This document shows, in pieces, positions 25,681 through 34,290 of a stretch of 64,000 bases of DNA. The notes below the pieces were generated by a model. It had not been told where the DNA came from and ran no database searches. It saw nothing but the letters and a program-made list of their open reading frames with translations. Each line of letters starts with the position of its first letter. The stretch's first letter is position 1. The stretch is taken from positions 1 through 64,000 of the forward strand of contig NZ_AUWQ01000060.1 of assembly GCF_000455205.1 (NCBI RefSeq), in the 5' to 3' direction. Source of the stretch: Mycobacterium sp. UM_CSW. Lineage in GTDB: Bacteria > Actinomycetota > Actinomycetes > Mycobacteriales > Mycobacteriaceae. The position numbers and the translations under genes are program-made.

Positions 25681-26673
25681 ATGCAGACGCCGTCGCGGCC
25701 GCCTGGGAGCCGACCCCAAATCGTCACGCTGACCATGAACCCGGCGCTGGACATCACGACGAGCGTCGACGTCGTGCGTCCGACGGACAAATTGCGCTGC
25801 GCCGAAACCCGTTACGACCCGGGCGGTGGCGGCATCAACGTCGCGCACATCGCGCACGAGCTCGGCGGGTCGGTGCTGGCGGTCTTTCCCGCCGGCGGGA
25901 CGACCGGTGGCCTGATCGCGCGGCTGCTCGCCGACGAGGGCGTGCCGTTTTGGCAAGTCCCGATCGGCGCGGCCACGCGCGAGAGCTTCACCGTCAACGA
26001 GACCAGCAGCGGCCGCCAGTACCGCTTCGTCCTGCCGGGGCCGCAACTGACGCTGCGCGAACAGGCGCACTGCCTCGAACAGCTGCGGATGGTGGCGAAG
26101 TCGGCCGAATTCGTGGTGGCGAGCGGCAGCCTGCCGCCGGGCGTGACCACCGACTTCTACCAGCGGGTCGCCGACATGTGCGGCCACGTCGGCGCCCGGC
26201 TGATCCTGGACACCTCCGGCGGCGGCCTGCGACACGTCTCCTCCGGCGTGTTCCTCCTCAAGGCCAGCGTCCGAGAGCTGCGGGAATGCGTCGGCCGCCC
26301 CCTGGAAACCGAGGCCGAACAACTCGCCGCCGCACACCAGCTCGTCGACAGCGGTCGCGCGGAAGCGGTGCTGGTGTCCCTGGGGTCAAAGGGCGCGCTG
26401 CTCGCGACGGCCCATGCCAGCCAACGCTTTTCGGCCATTCCGATGCCCGGCGGGAGCGGCGTGGGGGCCGGCGATGCGATGGTCGCGGCCATCACGGTCG
26501 GGCTCTCTCGCGGCTGGCCGCTGGTCAAGGCCGTCCGGCTGGGCATCGCGGCGGGCGCGGCGATGCTGATGACGCCCGGCACCGCCGCCTGCCTTCGCGC
26601 GGACGTGGAGAAGCTGTTCGCCCAATCGGCGGAACCCTGCGATATCGCAAATGACGAACGGCTACCCAGATAA
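25681..26673 (+). CDS. pfkB: 6-phosphofructokinase II-type sugar kinase
   Basis: A 330-residue PfkB-family kinase, close to DosR-regulon Rv2029c. TLTMNPALDITTSVD starts the domain, the first signature is in RYDPGGGGINVAHIAHELGG, and the second in GGSGVGAGDAMVAAITVG, where the Asp of GAGD is the catalytic base. It phosphorylates fructose-6-phosphate to fructose-1,6-bisphosphate at the expense of ATP in glycolysis, in the cytosol. A strong DosR box is 95 bases upstream. Its stop codon overlaps the first base of the DosR-like box serving the next gene. In M. tuberculosis its homologue lies beside hspX and acg. Confidence 0.88.
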   Translation: MQTPSRPPGSRPQIVTLTMNPALDITTSVDVVRPTDKLRCAETRYDPGGGGINVAHIAHELGGSVLAVFPAGGTTGGLIARLLADEGVPFWQVPIGAATRESFTVNETSSGRQYRFVLPGPQLTLREQAHCLEQLRMVAKSAEFVVASGSLPPGVTTDFYQRVADMCGHVGARLILDTSGGGLRHVSSGVFLLKASVRELRECVGRPLETEAEQLAAAHQLVDSGRAEAVLVSLGSKGALLATAHASQRFSAIPMPGGSGVGAGDAMVAAITVGLSRGWPLVKAVRLGIAAGAAMLMTPGTAACLRADVEKLFAQSAEPCDIANDERLPR

Positions 26674-26686
26674 GGCCTAACGACCC
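26673..26686. promoter_or_regulatory. DosR box candidate before the USP-USP-dosR transcript
   Basis: AGGCCTAACGACCC fits GGGNC-N4-GNCCC with one mismatch at the first base. It is 54 bases before ATG 26741, the usual distance in this window, and would place dosR itself under positive autoregulation through the two upstream stress-protein genes. Confidence 0.6.
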
Positions 26687-26740
26687 CTCTGCAACGACCG
26701 GCGCGGCAATAGCCTGAAATTTGAAGAGTCAGGAGCCGAC

Positions 26741-27529
26741 ATGAACCAGCTGGACGCCAAGTCGGTGGTAGTGGGCGTCAACGGCTCACAAGCCGCGGTT
26801 AACGCCGCCAAGTGGACGGTCGATGAGGCGCTGAGCCGGCAGCTGCCGATGCGCCTCGTCTACGTCACCCCTCGCCGGGACACGGGGTCGGAGCCGCTCT
26901 CCGAGTGGGAGCTGGAGCGCGCCGAGATGGCCCTGTCCCGAGCGGAGTGCGCCGTCCAACAGGCGAAAAAGCCGGTTGAGGTCGAAACGGCAATCCTCTC
27001 AGGCGATCCCGGCAAAGTGCTGGTCGACGAATCGCGGGACGCGGCCTTGGTTTGCGTGGGCACCTCCAGGCGCGGGTGGGCGTCCGACGGCCTGCTGGGG
27101 CCGACGGCCACCACGTTGGTCGCCGAGGCGCAATGCCCGGTCGCGATCATCCGCACCAATCCGGACGGCTCGCCGACCGAGCTGGGCGTGATCGCCGTCG
27201 TGCTCAACGACGAGCCGGACAACGACGAAGTCGTGCACCAGGCCATGGAGCAGGGCCGGCGCCGCCACGCGACCGTCCGACAGATCGATCGGCGACTGAA
27301 CAGCTGGGTCAGGCGCTATCCGGACGTGCACGTACAGACGGTCGCCGCGGGCACCGGCGCGAAAACCGGTGAGAGGCAGGGCGGCGCCGTCGGACTGGCT
27401 CCCCAGTTGGCTCCCCAATTGGCTGTCGTCGGCAGTGCCGACGCCCTCGAGATCGCCGGGCTGTCCACGCCGAACTGCCACCCGATCGTGGGCTATCCCG
27501 ACTGTTCCGTCCTCGTGGTCCGCCATTAG
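26741..27529 (+). CDS. Universal stress protein, tandem, with degenerate ATP motifs
   Basis: A 262-residue protein with two USP repeats. The first starts SVVVGVNGSQAAVNAAKW; its nucleotide loop reads VGTSRRGWASDGLLGPTA, where the ATP-binding consensus G-x2-G-x9-G-S has lost the second Gly and the final Ser. The second repeat is shorter, with a partly duplicated LAPQLAPQLAVVGSA, and has no full loop, so ATP binding is doubtful. It is similar to the Rv3134c group of M. tuberculosis. It is followed after ten bases by another USP and then dosR, repeating the Rv3134c-dosR order. Confidence 0.83.
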   Translation: MNQLDAKSVVVGVNGSQAAVNAAKWTVDEALSRQLPMRLVYVTPRRDTGSEPLSEWELERAEMALSRAECAVQQAKKPVEVETAILSGDPGKVLVDESRDAALVCVGTSRRGWASDGLLGPTATTLVAEAQCPVAIIRTNPDGSPTELGVIAVVLNDEPDNDEVVHQAMEQGRRRHATVRQIDRRLNSWVRRYPDVHVQTVAAGTGAKTGERQGGAVGLAPQLAPQLAVVGSADALEIAGLSTPNCHPIVGYPDCSVLVVRH

Positions 27530-27539
27530 AGGACAGTCC

Positions 27540-28376
27540 GTGAACGAATTGGCTACGCCGCAGTCGATCGTCGTCGGCATCGACGGCTCGAAGGCGGCGA
27601 TCCGCGCGGCGCTCTGGGCGCTCGACGAGGCGGTGAGCCGTGACGCCCCCCTGCGGCTCGTGTGCGCGACCGAACAGGATGGCACTGACCAAACCGATCA
27701 GGCCGCCGGCCAGGCGGCAATTCGCCAGGCGGTCAAGGCAATTGAGGCCGCGGGCAAGCCGGTGAAGATCGAAACCGAGGTGGTCCAGGGCCCGGCGATC
27801 GGCTGCTTGATCAGCGCGTCGGCGGCGGCGGGCATGGTGTGCGTCGGCGCGGTCGGATTGCGTCACTTCCGGCCGGGCCGGGTGGGTTCCACCGCCGCGG
27901 CCTTGGCGATGTCGGCGCGCTGCCCGGTCGGCATCATCCGCGCCCGCGACGACCACCCGCACCGCCCCGACGGGATCGTCGTCGAGCTGGACGGGTCGCC
28001 CGACAACGGCGTCTTGCTGGGCGCCGCCGCCGCGGAGGCCCGGCTGCGCAACGCCGCCATCCGGGCGATCATCTGCCGCCGGACCGCGCCGGACGAGAAG
28101 GGGCCGGACGACCGAGACGGCGATCGGCGGGCCCTCGCCGACCTGGATCGCCGGCTGGCCCGCTGGACGCGGCAGTATCCGGATCTGCGGGTCGAGTCGG
28201 TGGCCGTGCACGGCGGGCTGCTCGAGTATTTGGCCTACAACCGCGGCTCGGTAGGCCTGGTGATCGCCGGCGCCCGCGACCGCCGGCAGCTGAGGGAACT
28301 CGTCGGACCGGCCGGCAGCGCGGTGCTGCAGGACGCCGACTGTTCGCTGTTGGTCGTCAATCAGCAGCACTTATGA
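27540..28376 (+). CDS. Universal stress protein (Rv3134c-like)
   Basis: A 278-residue tandem USP from GTG 27540 (AGAGGACAGTCC upstream). Repeat one, [23 protein letters not shown], has the complete nucleotide loop [16 protein letters not shown] (G-x2-G-x9-G-S). Repeat two ends with [15 protein letters not shown] and is degenerate. It lies directly before dosR (59 bases), as Rv3134c does in M. tuberculosis, where the two are co-transcribed. The internal region with two acidic runs ([14 protein letters not shown]) is unusual. The role in DosR signalling is unproven. Confidence 0.85.
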   Translation: MNELATPQSIVVGIDGSKAAIRAALWALDEAVSRDAPLRLVCATEQDGTDQTDQAAGQAAIRQAVKAIEAAGKPVKIETEVVQGPAIGCLISASAAAGMVCVGAVGLRHFRPGRVGSTAAALAMSARCPVGIIRARDDHPHRPDGIVVELDGSPDNGVLLGAAAAEARLRNAAIRAIICRRTAPDEKGPDDRDGDRRALADLDRRLARWTRQYPDLRVESVAVHGGLLEYLAYNRGSVGLVIAGARDRRQLRELVGPAGSAVLQDADCSLLVVNQQHL

Positions 28377-28435
28377 CGCGGGCGATAATGAAAACATGCG
28401 ATATTGAGAGTCGGTCGCGTAAGAAAGGGCTCTTG

Positions 28436-29107
28436 ATGGTCAAGGTTTTCCTCGTCGATGACCATGAGGTCGTGCGGCGCGGTCTTGCCGATCTGCTCGC
28501 GTCGGACCCCGAACTGGAAATTGTCGGCGAGGCCGGATCCGTGTCGGAGGCGAAGGCGCGCATACCGGCCTTGCAGCCCGACGTCGCCGTCCTCGACGTG
28601 CGCCTCCCCGACGGCAACGGAATCGAACTGTGCCGCGACCTGGTCTCCGACCATCCGGACCTGCGGTGCCTGATGTTGACGTCATTCACTTCCGACGAGG
28701 CGATGCTGGAGGCGATCCTGGCCGGCGCCAGTGGCTACGTCGTCAAGGACATCAAAGGCATGGAGCTGGCCCACGCGATCAAAGAGGTCGGCGCCGGTAA
28801 ATCCCTCCTGGACAACCGTGCCGCCGCCGCGCTGATGGCGAAGCTTCGCGGGACGACCGAACGCGAAGACCCGCTCTCCGGGCTGACCGAACAGGAGCGG
28901 ACGCTGCTCGGGCTGCTCAGCGAAGGTCTGACCAACCGGCAGATCGCCGCCCGGATGTTTCTTGCCGAAAAGACGGTGAAGAACTACGTGTCGCGATTGC
29001 TGGCCAAACTGGGCATGGAGCGCCGGACGCAGGCTGCCGTGTTCGCCTCCAAGCTGGACCAGCGGTCCGGCAGGCCGCACACATCGACAGAACCGCCGCG
29101 GGACTAG
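28436..29107 (+). CDS. dosR: Hypoxia/NO response regulator DosR (DevR)
   Basis: The 223-residue NarL/LuxR-type response regulator matches M. tuberculosis DosR almost throughout ([47 protein letters not shown]). Asp54 in VLDVRLPDG is the phosphoacceptor; Lys104 (GYVVK) completes the site. The DNA-binding domain is about residues 145-210 ([20 protein letters not shown]), with K-T-V-K-N-Y in the recognition helix. ATG 28436 gives the known N terminus. It activates genes with GGGNC-N4-GNCCC boxes, many of which are in this window. Both stress-protein genes lie upstream on the same strand. Confidence 0.96.
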   Translation: MVKVFLVDDHEVVRRGLADLLASDPELEIVGEAGSVSEAKARIPALQPDVAVLDVRLPDGNGIELCRDLVSDHPDLRCLMLTSFTSDEAMLEAILAGASGYVVKDIKGMELAHAIKEVGAGKSLLDNRAAAALMAKLRGTTEREDPLSGLTEQERTLLGLLSEGLTNRQIAARMFLAEKTVKNYVSRLLAKLGMERRTQAAVFASKLDQRSGRPHTSTEPPRD

Positions 29108-29277
29108 CCGGCGGCCCGAACCGCTTTGCTGAGGGCGGCTGCGCGCGCGGCTCGCCGGGTTGGGTGCCCGACCTCTTAGGGTTAAGCTGGCTGCGGCATC
29201 TCGCGTTCCGTAGATACTCGCTGTTTGCCCTACGCAAGCTGCCTCTTGGCCAGGTTGTCGTGGAGGTATGAGGTCGG

Positions 29278-30996
29278 GTGACCGGCGGCGACGAACGCGG
29301 CTCGGCGTTAGCCGGGCTGGGCCAGCGTGGGCTGGTCAGCAGAATGCACGCGCAGCTGGACGAGTTGCTGGCGGCCCGCGATCAAATGGAACAGCTGCTG
29401 CGCGTGTTCGTCGAGATCGGCGCGAACGTCGACGACCTTGACGCGACGCTGCACCGGATCATCGCCGCGGCCAGGGAACTGACCTCGGCCCCCTACGGCG
29501 CGCTCGCCATCCGCGACCCCGACGGCACCCTGCTGAGGTTCATCCACGAGGGCATGGACCCCGAGACCGTCGAACGCATCGGGCCCCTGCCGGTGGGCAA
29601 GGGCCTGCTGAGCCTGTCGCTGCTCGACACACCGGCCCTGCGCGTGGACGACCTGGGCGCGCATCCGGCCGCCGCCGGGTTCCCCGAGCATCACCCGCCC
29701 ATGCGTGCCTTCCTCGCGGTGCCGATCACCATCCGCGGGATCGTGTTCGGCAACATCTACCTGACCCACGTCGACCCGGCGCGGGTGTTCTCCGAGTCCG
29801 ACGAGGTCGCCGCCCGCGCACTCGCGTTCGCGGCCGCGGCCAGCATCGACAACGCCCAGCTCTTCGAGCGCGAGCGGCTGTCGGTGAAGTGGATGGAGGC
29901 GAGCCGCGAGATCACGACCGCGCTGCTGTCTAGCACCGAGCCGCACCGGCGCCCACTGCAGTTGATCGCCGAACGCGCGCGCACCCTGACCGGCGCCGAA
30001 CAGGCGATCGTGCTGGTCCCGGCCGACGCCGACCTGCCGTACGACGAGGTCGACACGCTGGTGGTGGCAGCTTCGGTGGGGGTTAACGCCGACGACGTGA
30101 TGGGCCGCCAGGTCCCGGTCAACGGTTCCACCAGCGGCGAGGTCTTCCGAACCGGCCAACCGATAATCACCGAGTCCTTGCAGTACCCGATCCAGGCGTT
30201 CACCGATGTCGGACAGCGCCCCGCGATACTGATGCCGCTACGCACCGACGACCAGGTCGCCGGCGTCATCGCGATCGCCCGCGGCGCCGACCAGCCGCCG
30301 TTCGACGAGAGCTACCTCGACCTGGTCAGCGATTTCGCCACCCACGCCGCGATAGCCCTGGTCCTGGCCGCCGCCCGGGACGACTCGCGCCAGCTGACCA
30401 TCGTCGCCGAGCGCGAGCGCATCGCCCACGACCTGCACGACCACGTCATCCAGCGGCTGTTCGCCACCGGCATGGACCTGCAGGGCACGCTTGCCCGGGC
30501 CCGCTCCCCGGAGGTGGCCGAGCGGCTCAACCGCACCCTCGACGATCTGCAGACCATCATCGAGGAGATCCGGACGACGATCTTCCAGCTCAAATCGCCG
30601 TTGGGAAAGGGCGCCGACTTCCGGCAGCGGATCCAACAGGTGGTTGCCGACCTCACCGAGAATCGCGAGATCGTCACCACGATGCGCCTGCACGGCCCGA
30701 TGACCGCGGTCAGCGGCGAACTCGCCGAGCACGCCGAGGCGGTCGCCGCGGAAGCGGTCAGCAATGCCCTTCGCCACTCGGGGGCGTCCCGGCTGACGGT
30801 TGAGGTCGATGTCGCCGACATGTTCATCCTCGACGTCAGCGACAACGGCTGCGGGATCCCCAACGACAACACGCGTAACAGTGGGCTGGCCAACATGAAG
30901 TACCGCGCCGAACAACTCGGCGGCACCTGCGAGGTCACCAATCCGCCGGAGGGTGGCACGCGCGTCCACTGGATCGCCCCGCTGACCGACGACTAA
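29278..30996 (+). CDS. dosS: DosS/DosT-type haem sensor histidine kinase
   Basis: A 572-residue kinase with two GAF domains (about 45-195 and 215-365), a HisKA_3 domain (RIAHDLHDHVIQRLF, phosphoacceptor His387) and an HATPase domain (SDNGCGIPNDN, GLANMKYRAEQLGG). In GAF-A, FPEHHPPM provides His139 and NIYLT provides Tyr161; their 22-residue spacing equals that of the haem ligand His149 and distal Tyr171 of M. tuberculosis DosS, so haem and O2/NO/CO sensing are likely. It phosphorylates DosR. Unlike the M. tuberculosis pair, dosR and this gene do not touch (170 bases apart), so a separate promoter is possible. Whether it is the DosS or DosT orthologue is unclear. Start GTG 29278. Confidence 0.9.
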   Translation: MTGGDERGSALAGLGQRGLVSRMHAQLDELLAARDQMEQLLRVFVEIGANVDDLDATLHRIIAAARELTSAPYGALAIRDPDGTLLRFIHEGMDPETVERIGPLPVGKGLLSLSLLDTPALRVDDLGAHPAAAGFPEHHPPMRAFLAVPITIRGIVFGNIYLTHVDPARVFSESDEVAARALAFAAAASIDNAQLFERERLSVKWMEASREITTALLSSTEPHRRPLQLIAERARTLTGAEQAIVLVPADADLPYDEVDTLVVAASVGVNADDVMGRQVPVNGSTSGEVFRTGQPIITESLQYPIQAFTDVGQRPAILMPLRTDDQVAGVIAIARGADQPPFDESYLDLVSDFATHAAIALVLAAARDDSRQLTIVAERERIAHDLHDHVIQRLFATGMDLQGTLARARSPEVAERLNRTLDDLQTIIEEIRTTIFQLKSPLGKGADFRQRIQQVVADLTENREIVTTMRLHGPMTAVSGELAEHAEAVAAEAVSNALRHSGASRLTVEVDVADMFILDVSDNGCGIPNDNTRNSGLANMKYRAEQLGGTCEVTNPPEGGTRVHWIAPLTDD

Positions 30997-31003
30997 CGGG
31001 CTG

Positions 31004-31017
31004 GGGTCTAACGGCCC
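31004..31017. promoter_or_regulatory. DosR box before GNAT-USP-SpoIIAA operon
   Basis: GGGTCTAACGGCCC is an exact match to GGGNC-N4-GNCCC. Its centre is about 44 bases before ATG 31055; with the usual position of DosR boxes near -42, transcription would start at or very close to the ATG, suggesting a leaderless mRNA. Confidence 0.7.
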
Positions 31018-31054
31018 TGCCGGGTGGTGCCGAATCCGAATAACGTCGTGAATC

Positions 31055-31603
31055 ATGAGCGATCAGGCGGTGGGCTCCGCGGGTACGGCCCGGCTGCTCG
31101 ACGGACGCGTCGTGTCGTTACGCCCCCTCACCGGCGGCGACGCGCAGGCCGTCATGGCGCTGCATCAACACCTCAGCGATCACGACCGCTACTACCGCTT
31201 CTTCACGCTGCAGCCGGTCCAGCTCGACGAAGTCGTCGACAAGCTGACCCAACCCGCCGACGGCCGATACGCCCTCGGGGCATTCGACGCGGACCGGCTG
31301 ATCGGTGTGGCGAACTACACCGTCGTGCGCGAGCATCCGAAAGCGGCCGAGTTCGCGATAGTGGTTGCGCATGAAGATCATTCGCTCGGCGTGGGAACGG
31401 CCTTGCTCAAACACCTGGCGCGGGTCGCTCAGGCCCAGGGAATCGGGCACTTCGTCGCCGACGTCCTCGGCGAGAACCATCTCATGCTGATGGTCGTGTT
31501 CGACCTCGGCTGGCGCTGCGAGCCGGCGCAGTACGGATCCGTCCGTCACCTCGAGATCGAGCTGCCCGACCTCGGCGATGAGGACGCGAAATGCCCGGCG
31601 TGA
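31055..31603 (+). CDS. GNAT N-acetyltransferase (Pat-related)
   Basis: This 182-residue GNAT-fold enzyme has VVSLRPLTGGDAQAVM and RYYRFF at the start, VREHPKAAEFAIVVAHEDHSLGVGTALL with the acetyl-CoA loop (S-L-G-V-G-T), and a C-terminal GENHLMLMVVFDLGW. It resembles the catalytic half of mycobacterial protein acetyltransferase Pat (Rv0998) but has no cyclic-nucleotide domain. Pat-type enzymes acetylate the C-terminal Lys of acetyl-CoA synthetase, and an acs gene is 7 kb away, so this may be a hypoxia-specific regulator of it (inference). It is led by a DosR box and overlaps the next USP gene by 13 bases. A small-molecule substrate is equally possible. Confidence 0.8.
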   Translation: MSDQAVGSAGTARLLDGRVVSLRPLTGGDAQAVMALHQHLSDHDRYYRFFTLQPVQLDEVVDKLTQPADGRYALGAFDADRLIGVANYTVVREHPKAAEFAIVVAHEDHSLGVGTALLKHLARVAQAQGIGHFVADVLGENHLMLMVVFDLGWRCEPAQYGSVRHLEIELPDLGDEDAKCPA

Positions 31604-32478
31604 CACGTGAATTCGGGGTACTCGTCTCGGTCGACGGGTCGCCGGCATCCGATGCCGCCGTCGCCTGGGGTGCGCGCGAGGCCATCATGCGCGACCTGCC
31701 CCTCACTCTGATGCACGCCGTCGCACCGGTGGTCGTCGGCTGGCCGGTGGGCCGACTGTACGACGAGATGCCCGAGTGGCAACACGACGACGCGCGGCAC
31801 GTCATCGATCAGGCCCACAAGACGCTGACCGCCGCCCTAGCGGGGGCCGCGCCACCCGAAATACGCACCGAGGTGGTGTATTCCGGCGTGGTGCCGGCGC
31901 TGGTCGAGGCCTCCAGGGACGCGTGGATGGTCGTCGCGGGCAGCCAGGGCCTGGGCGCGATGGGCCGGCTGCTGTTGGGGTCGGTCACCACGGGATTGGT
32001 GCACTACGCGCACTGCCCGGTTGCGGTCATCCACTCCGATGGGACGGCCGCCGCCGCCGACGCGCCGGTGCTGCTGGGCATCGACGGATCGCCCGCGTCG
32101 GAGGCGGCGACGGTCCTGGCCTTCGACGAGGCAGCGCGCCGCGGCGTCGGGCTGCGCGCGCTGCACGTGTGGAGCGACGTGGGGGTGTTTCCGGTGCTGG
32201 GGATGGACTGGCGCGACCGCGAGCGCGAGGGGCAGGAGATCCTCGCCGAACGCCTGGCCGGCTGGCAGGAACGGTATCCGGACGTGCGCGTCGAGCGATT
32301 GCTCTTCTGCGACAAGCCATCCCACTGGTTGCTCAAGGAGTCCGAGCACGCCCAGCTGGTCGTGGTCGGCAGCCGCGGTCGCGGCGGATTTCCCGGGATG
32401 CTGCTCGGGTCGGTGAGCTCCGCCGTGGCGCAGTCGGCGAAAGTTCCCGTGATTGTTGTCCGTGAGGAGAATCGATGA
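31591..32478 (+). CDS. Universal stress protein, tandem, both ATP sites intact
   Basis: A 295-residue two-domain USP. Repeat one begins GVLVSVDGSPASDAAVAWGA and has GSQGLGAMGRLLLGS; repeat two begins [20 protein letters not shown] and has GSRGRGGFPGMLLGS. Both loops fit G-x2-G-x9-G-S, so it should bind two ATP per chain, like M. tuberculosis Rv2623. ATG 31591 overlaps the GNAT gene by 13 bases and the stop overlaps the SpoIIAA-like start by four. Together they form a tightly coupled DosR-box-led unit. Rv2623 slows growth in an ATP-binding-dependent way; the same is possible here. Confidence 0.88.
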   Translation: MPGVTREFGVLVSVDGSPASDAAVAWGAREAIMRDLPLTLMHAVAPVVVGWPVGRLYDEMPEWQHDDARHVIDQAHKTLTAALAGAAPPEIRTEVVYSGVVPALVEASRDAWMVVAGSQGLGAMGRLLLGSVTTGLVHYAHCPVAVIHSDGTAAAADAPVLLGIDGSPASEAATVLAFDEAARRGVGLRALHVWSDVGVFPVLGMDWRDREREGQEILAERLAGWQERYPDVRVERLLFCDKPSHWLLKESEHAQLVVVGSRGRGGFPGMLLGSVSSAVAQSAKVPVIVVREENR

Positions 32479-32849
32479 TCGAAGTGTTGGAGGACATGCC
32501 GCAGGGCGTGACCGGCATCCGGGTGTCGGGCCGGCTGCGCGGCAACGAGCTGCGCCACTTCAAACCCGAGATGGAAAAGATGCTGCAGAACGGCGAGATC
32601 AGGATCGTCGAGGTCATCGCGCCCGACTACGAGGGCTTCGGGCCGGGCGGGTTCGCCGAAGACCTCAAGCTCGGGTTCGGCGCGCTTTTCACGCATTACT
32701 CGGACTTCAAGCGGATCGCCGTGGTTTCCGACAAGGACTGGGTCGGCCACGTCATGCACGCGGTGGCGTGGATGATGCCCGGCGAGCTCGCCGTGTTCGG
32801 GCTCGACGAGTTTGACCGCGCGAAGGAATGGGCCGCCGGGACTTCGTAA
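32475..32849 (+). CDS. SpoIIAA-like (STAS-fold) protein
   Basis: A 124-residue protein of the SpoIIAA-like family, with a STAS/CRAL-TRIO-like fold: [21 protein letters not shown], then the core [26 protein letters not shown] and [18 protein letters not shown]. The family has no proven function; members have been suggested to act in lipid or hydrophobic ligand binding. ATG 32475 overlaps the USP stop (ATGA). It is the third gene of the DosR-box-led operon and is followed by an inverted repeat that may terminate it. Confidence 0.8.
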   Translation: MIEVLEDMPQGVTGIRVSGRLRGNELRHFKPEMEKMLQNGEIRIVEVIAPDYEGFGPGGFAEDLKLGFGALFTHYSDFKRIAVVSDKDWVGHVMHAVAWMMPGELAVFGLDEFDRAKEWAAGTS

Positions 32850-32851
32850 AC

Positions 32852-32884
32852 CCCTGTGTCACTTTGGTTTCAGTGGTCACAGGG
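32852..32884. terminator. Inverted repeat after SpoIIAA-like gene
   Basis: CCCTGTG (32852-32858) pairs with CACAGGG (32878-32884), and TCAC/GTGG extend the stem imperfectly around a T-rich loop. It begins two bases after the TAA stop and could end the stress operon before the 13E12 gene. There is no U-tract, as is common in mycobacterial terminators. Confidence 0.45.
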
Positions 32885-32923
32885 CGGGGTTTGTTGTCGG
32901 TGGGTGTTCGTACGATTCGGGGT

Positions 32924-34288
32924 ATGAGTGCGAGCAGTCGTGAGGAGATCGTCGAGGTTTTCGACGCGCTCGATCATGACGTGAAACGCCTGTGCGACTT
33001 GTCTTTTGACGCGCTCACCACCCCGGAGCGGTTGCGGGTTCTCGAGCGGGTGGAGGCTGCGGCGCGGCGGCTGCGCGCCCCGCAGCACACGCTGATCAAC
33101 CAACTCACCGCCCAATCCGGCCCAGAAGAACTCGGCGGCACCCTGCGCGGCGCGCTGGCCGACCGGCTGCGCATCACGAAGGCTGAGGCGTCTCGGCGCA
33201 TCGACGAAGCCGAGGATCTGGGGGAGCGTCGGGCGTTGACCGGGGAGGCGTTGGCGCCGCAGCTGAGCGCGACGGCCGCCGCGGTCCGCGACGGGCGCAT
33301 CGGCGACACCCACGTGCGGGTGATCCGCAGCTTTTTCGCTCACCTGCCCGCCGAAATCGACCTGGGCACCCGGGAGGCCGCCGAGGCCGATCTGGCCGGC
33401 AAGGCCCGCGACTATCGCCCCGACGAGCTGGCCAAATACGCCAAACGGATCATGGACTGGCTGCACCCCGACGGCGAGTTCAGCGACGCCGAGCGGGCCC
33501 GCAAGCGCGGCATCGTGTTGGGCAACCAGGAATTCGACGGCATGTCACGCATCAGCGGCCTGATCACCCCGGAGTTGCGCGCCGCGATCGAGGCGATGCT
33601 GGCCAAGCTGGCCGCGCCCGGCGTCTGCAACCCCGACGACGAGATCCCCGTGGTGGATGCGATACCGGACGAGGAGGCGGTGCGCCGCGACACCCGATCC
33701 CAGGCTCAGCGCAACCACGACGCCTTCCTCGCGGGCCTGCGCGCCCTGTTCGCCTCGGGCGAGTTGGGCAGCCACAACGGCCTACCGGTGTCGATCGTCG
33801 TGATGACCACACTCAAAGAGCTCGAGGCCGCCACCGGCAAGGCCCTGACCGGCGGCGGCACCCTGGTGCCGATGTCCGACGTCATCCGCTGGGCCGGCCA
33901 CGCCCACCATTACCTGGCGATCTTCGATGACGCCAAGCCGCTGGCGCTCTACCACACCAAACGCCTCGCCTCACCGGCACAACGCATCATGCTCTACGCC
34001 CGCGATCGCGGCTGCACCAAACCCGGCTGCGACGCCCCGGCCTACCACAGCCAGGTCCACCACATCCAAGGCTGGACAACCACCCACCGCACCGACATCG
34101 ACGACCTCACCCTGGCCTGCGGACCCGACAACCGCCTCGCCGAACAAGGCTGGACCACCCGCACCAACGCCCGAGGCGAAACCGAATGGATCCCCCCACC
34201 CCACCTCGACCACGGCCAACCCCGCACCAACAGCTTTCACCACCCCGAACGATTCCTCCGCGACACCGACGACGACGAACCCGTTTGA
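32924..34288 (+). CDS. 13E12-family DUF222/HNH nuclease-like protein
   Basis: This 454-residue protein has an N-terminal helical DUF222 domain (about 10-330) and a C-terminal HNH domain: [20 protein letters not shown], then VHHIQGWTT and [14 protein letters not shown]. The last 290 bases are strikingly C-rich in third positions compared with neighbours. The family corresponds to the REP13E12 repeats of M. tuberculosis, present in many copies and sometimes serving as phage attachment targets; catalytic activity is unproven. ATG 32924 (GGGGT upstream) starts at [13 protein letters not shown]. It interrupts the stress-gene cluster and ends two bases from a convergent USP gene, so it may have been inserted. 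Confidence 0.85.
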   Translation: MSASSREEIVEVFDALDHDVKRLCDLSFDALTTPERLRVLERVEAAARRLRAPQHTLINQLTAQSGPEELGGTLRGALADRLRITKAEASRRIDEAEDLGERRALTGEALAPQLSATAAAVRDGRIGDTHVRVIRSFFAHLPAEIDLGTREAAEADLAGKARDYRPDELAKYAKRIMDWLHPDGEFSDAERARKRGIVLGNQEFDGMSRISGLITPELRAAIEAMLAKLAAPGVCNPDDEIPVVDAIPDEEAVRRDTRSQAQRNHDAFLAGLRALFASGELGSHNGLPVSIVVMTTLKELEAATGKALTGGGTLVPMSDVIRWAGHAHHYLAIFDDAKPLALYHTKRLASPAQRIMLYARDRGCTKPGCDAPAYHSQVHHIQGWTTTHRTDIDDLTLACGPDNRLAEQGWTTRTNARGETEWIPPPHLDHGQPRTNSFHHPERFLRDTDDDEPV

Positions 34289-34290
34289 TC

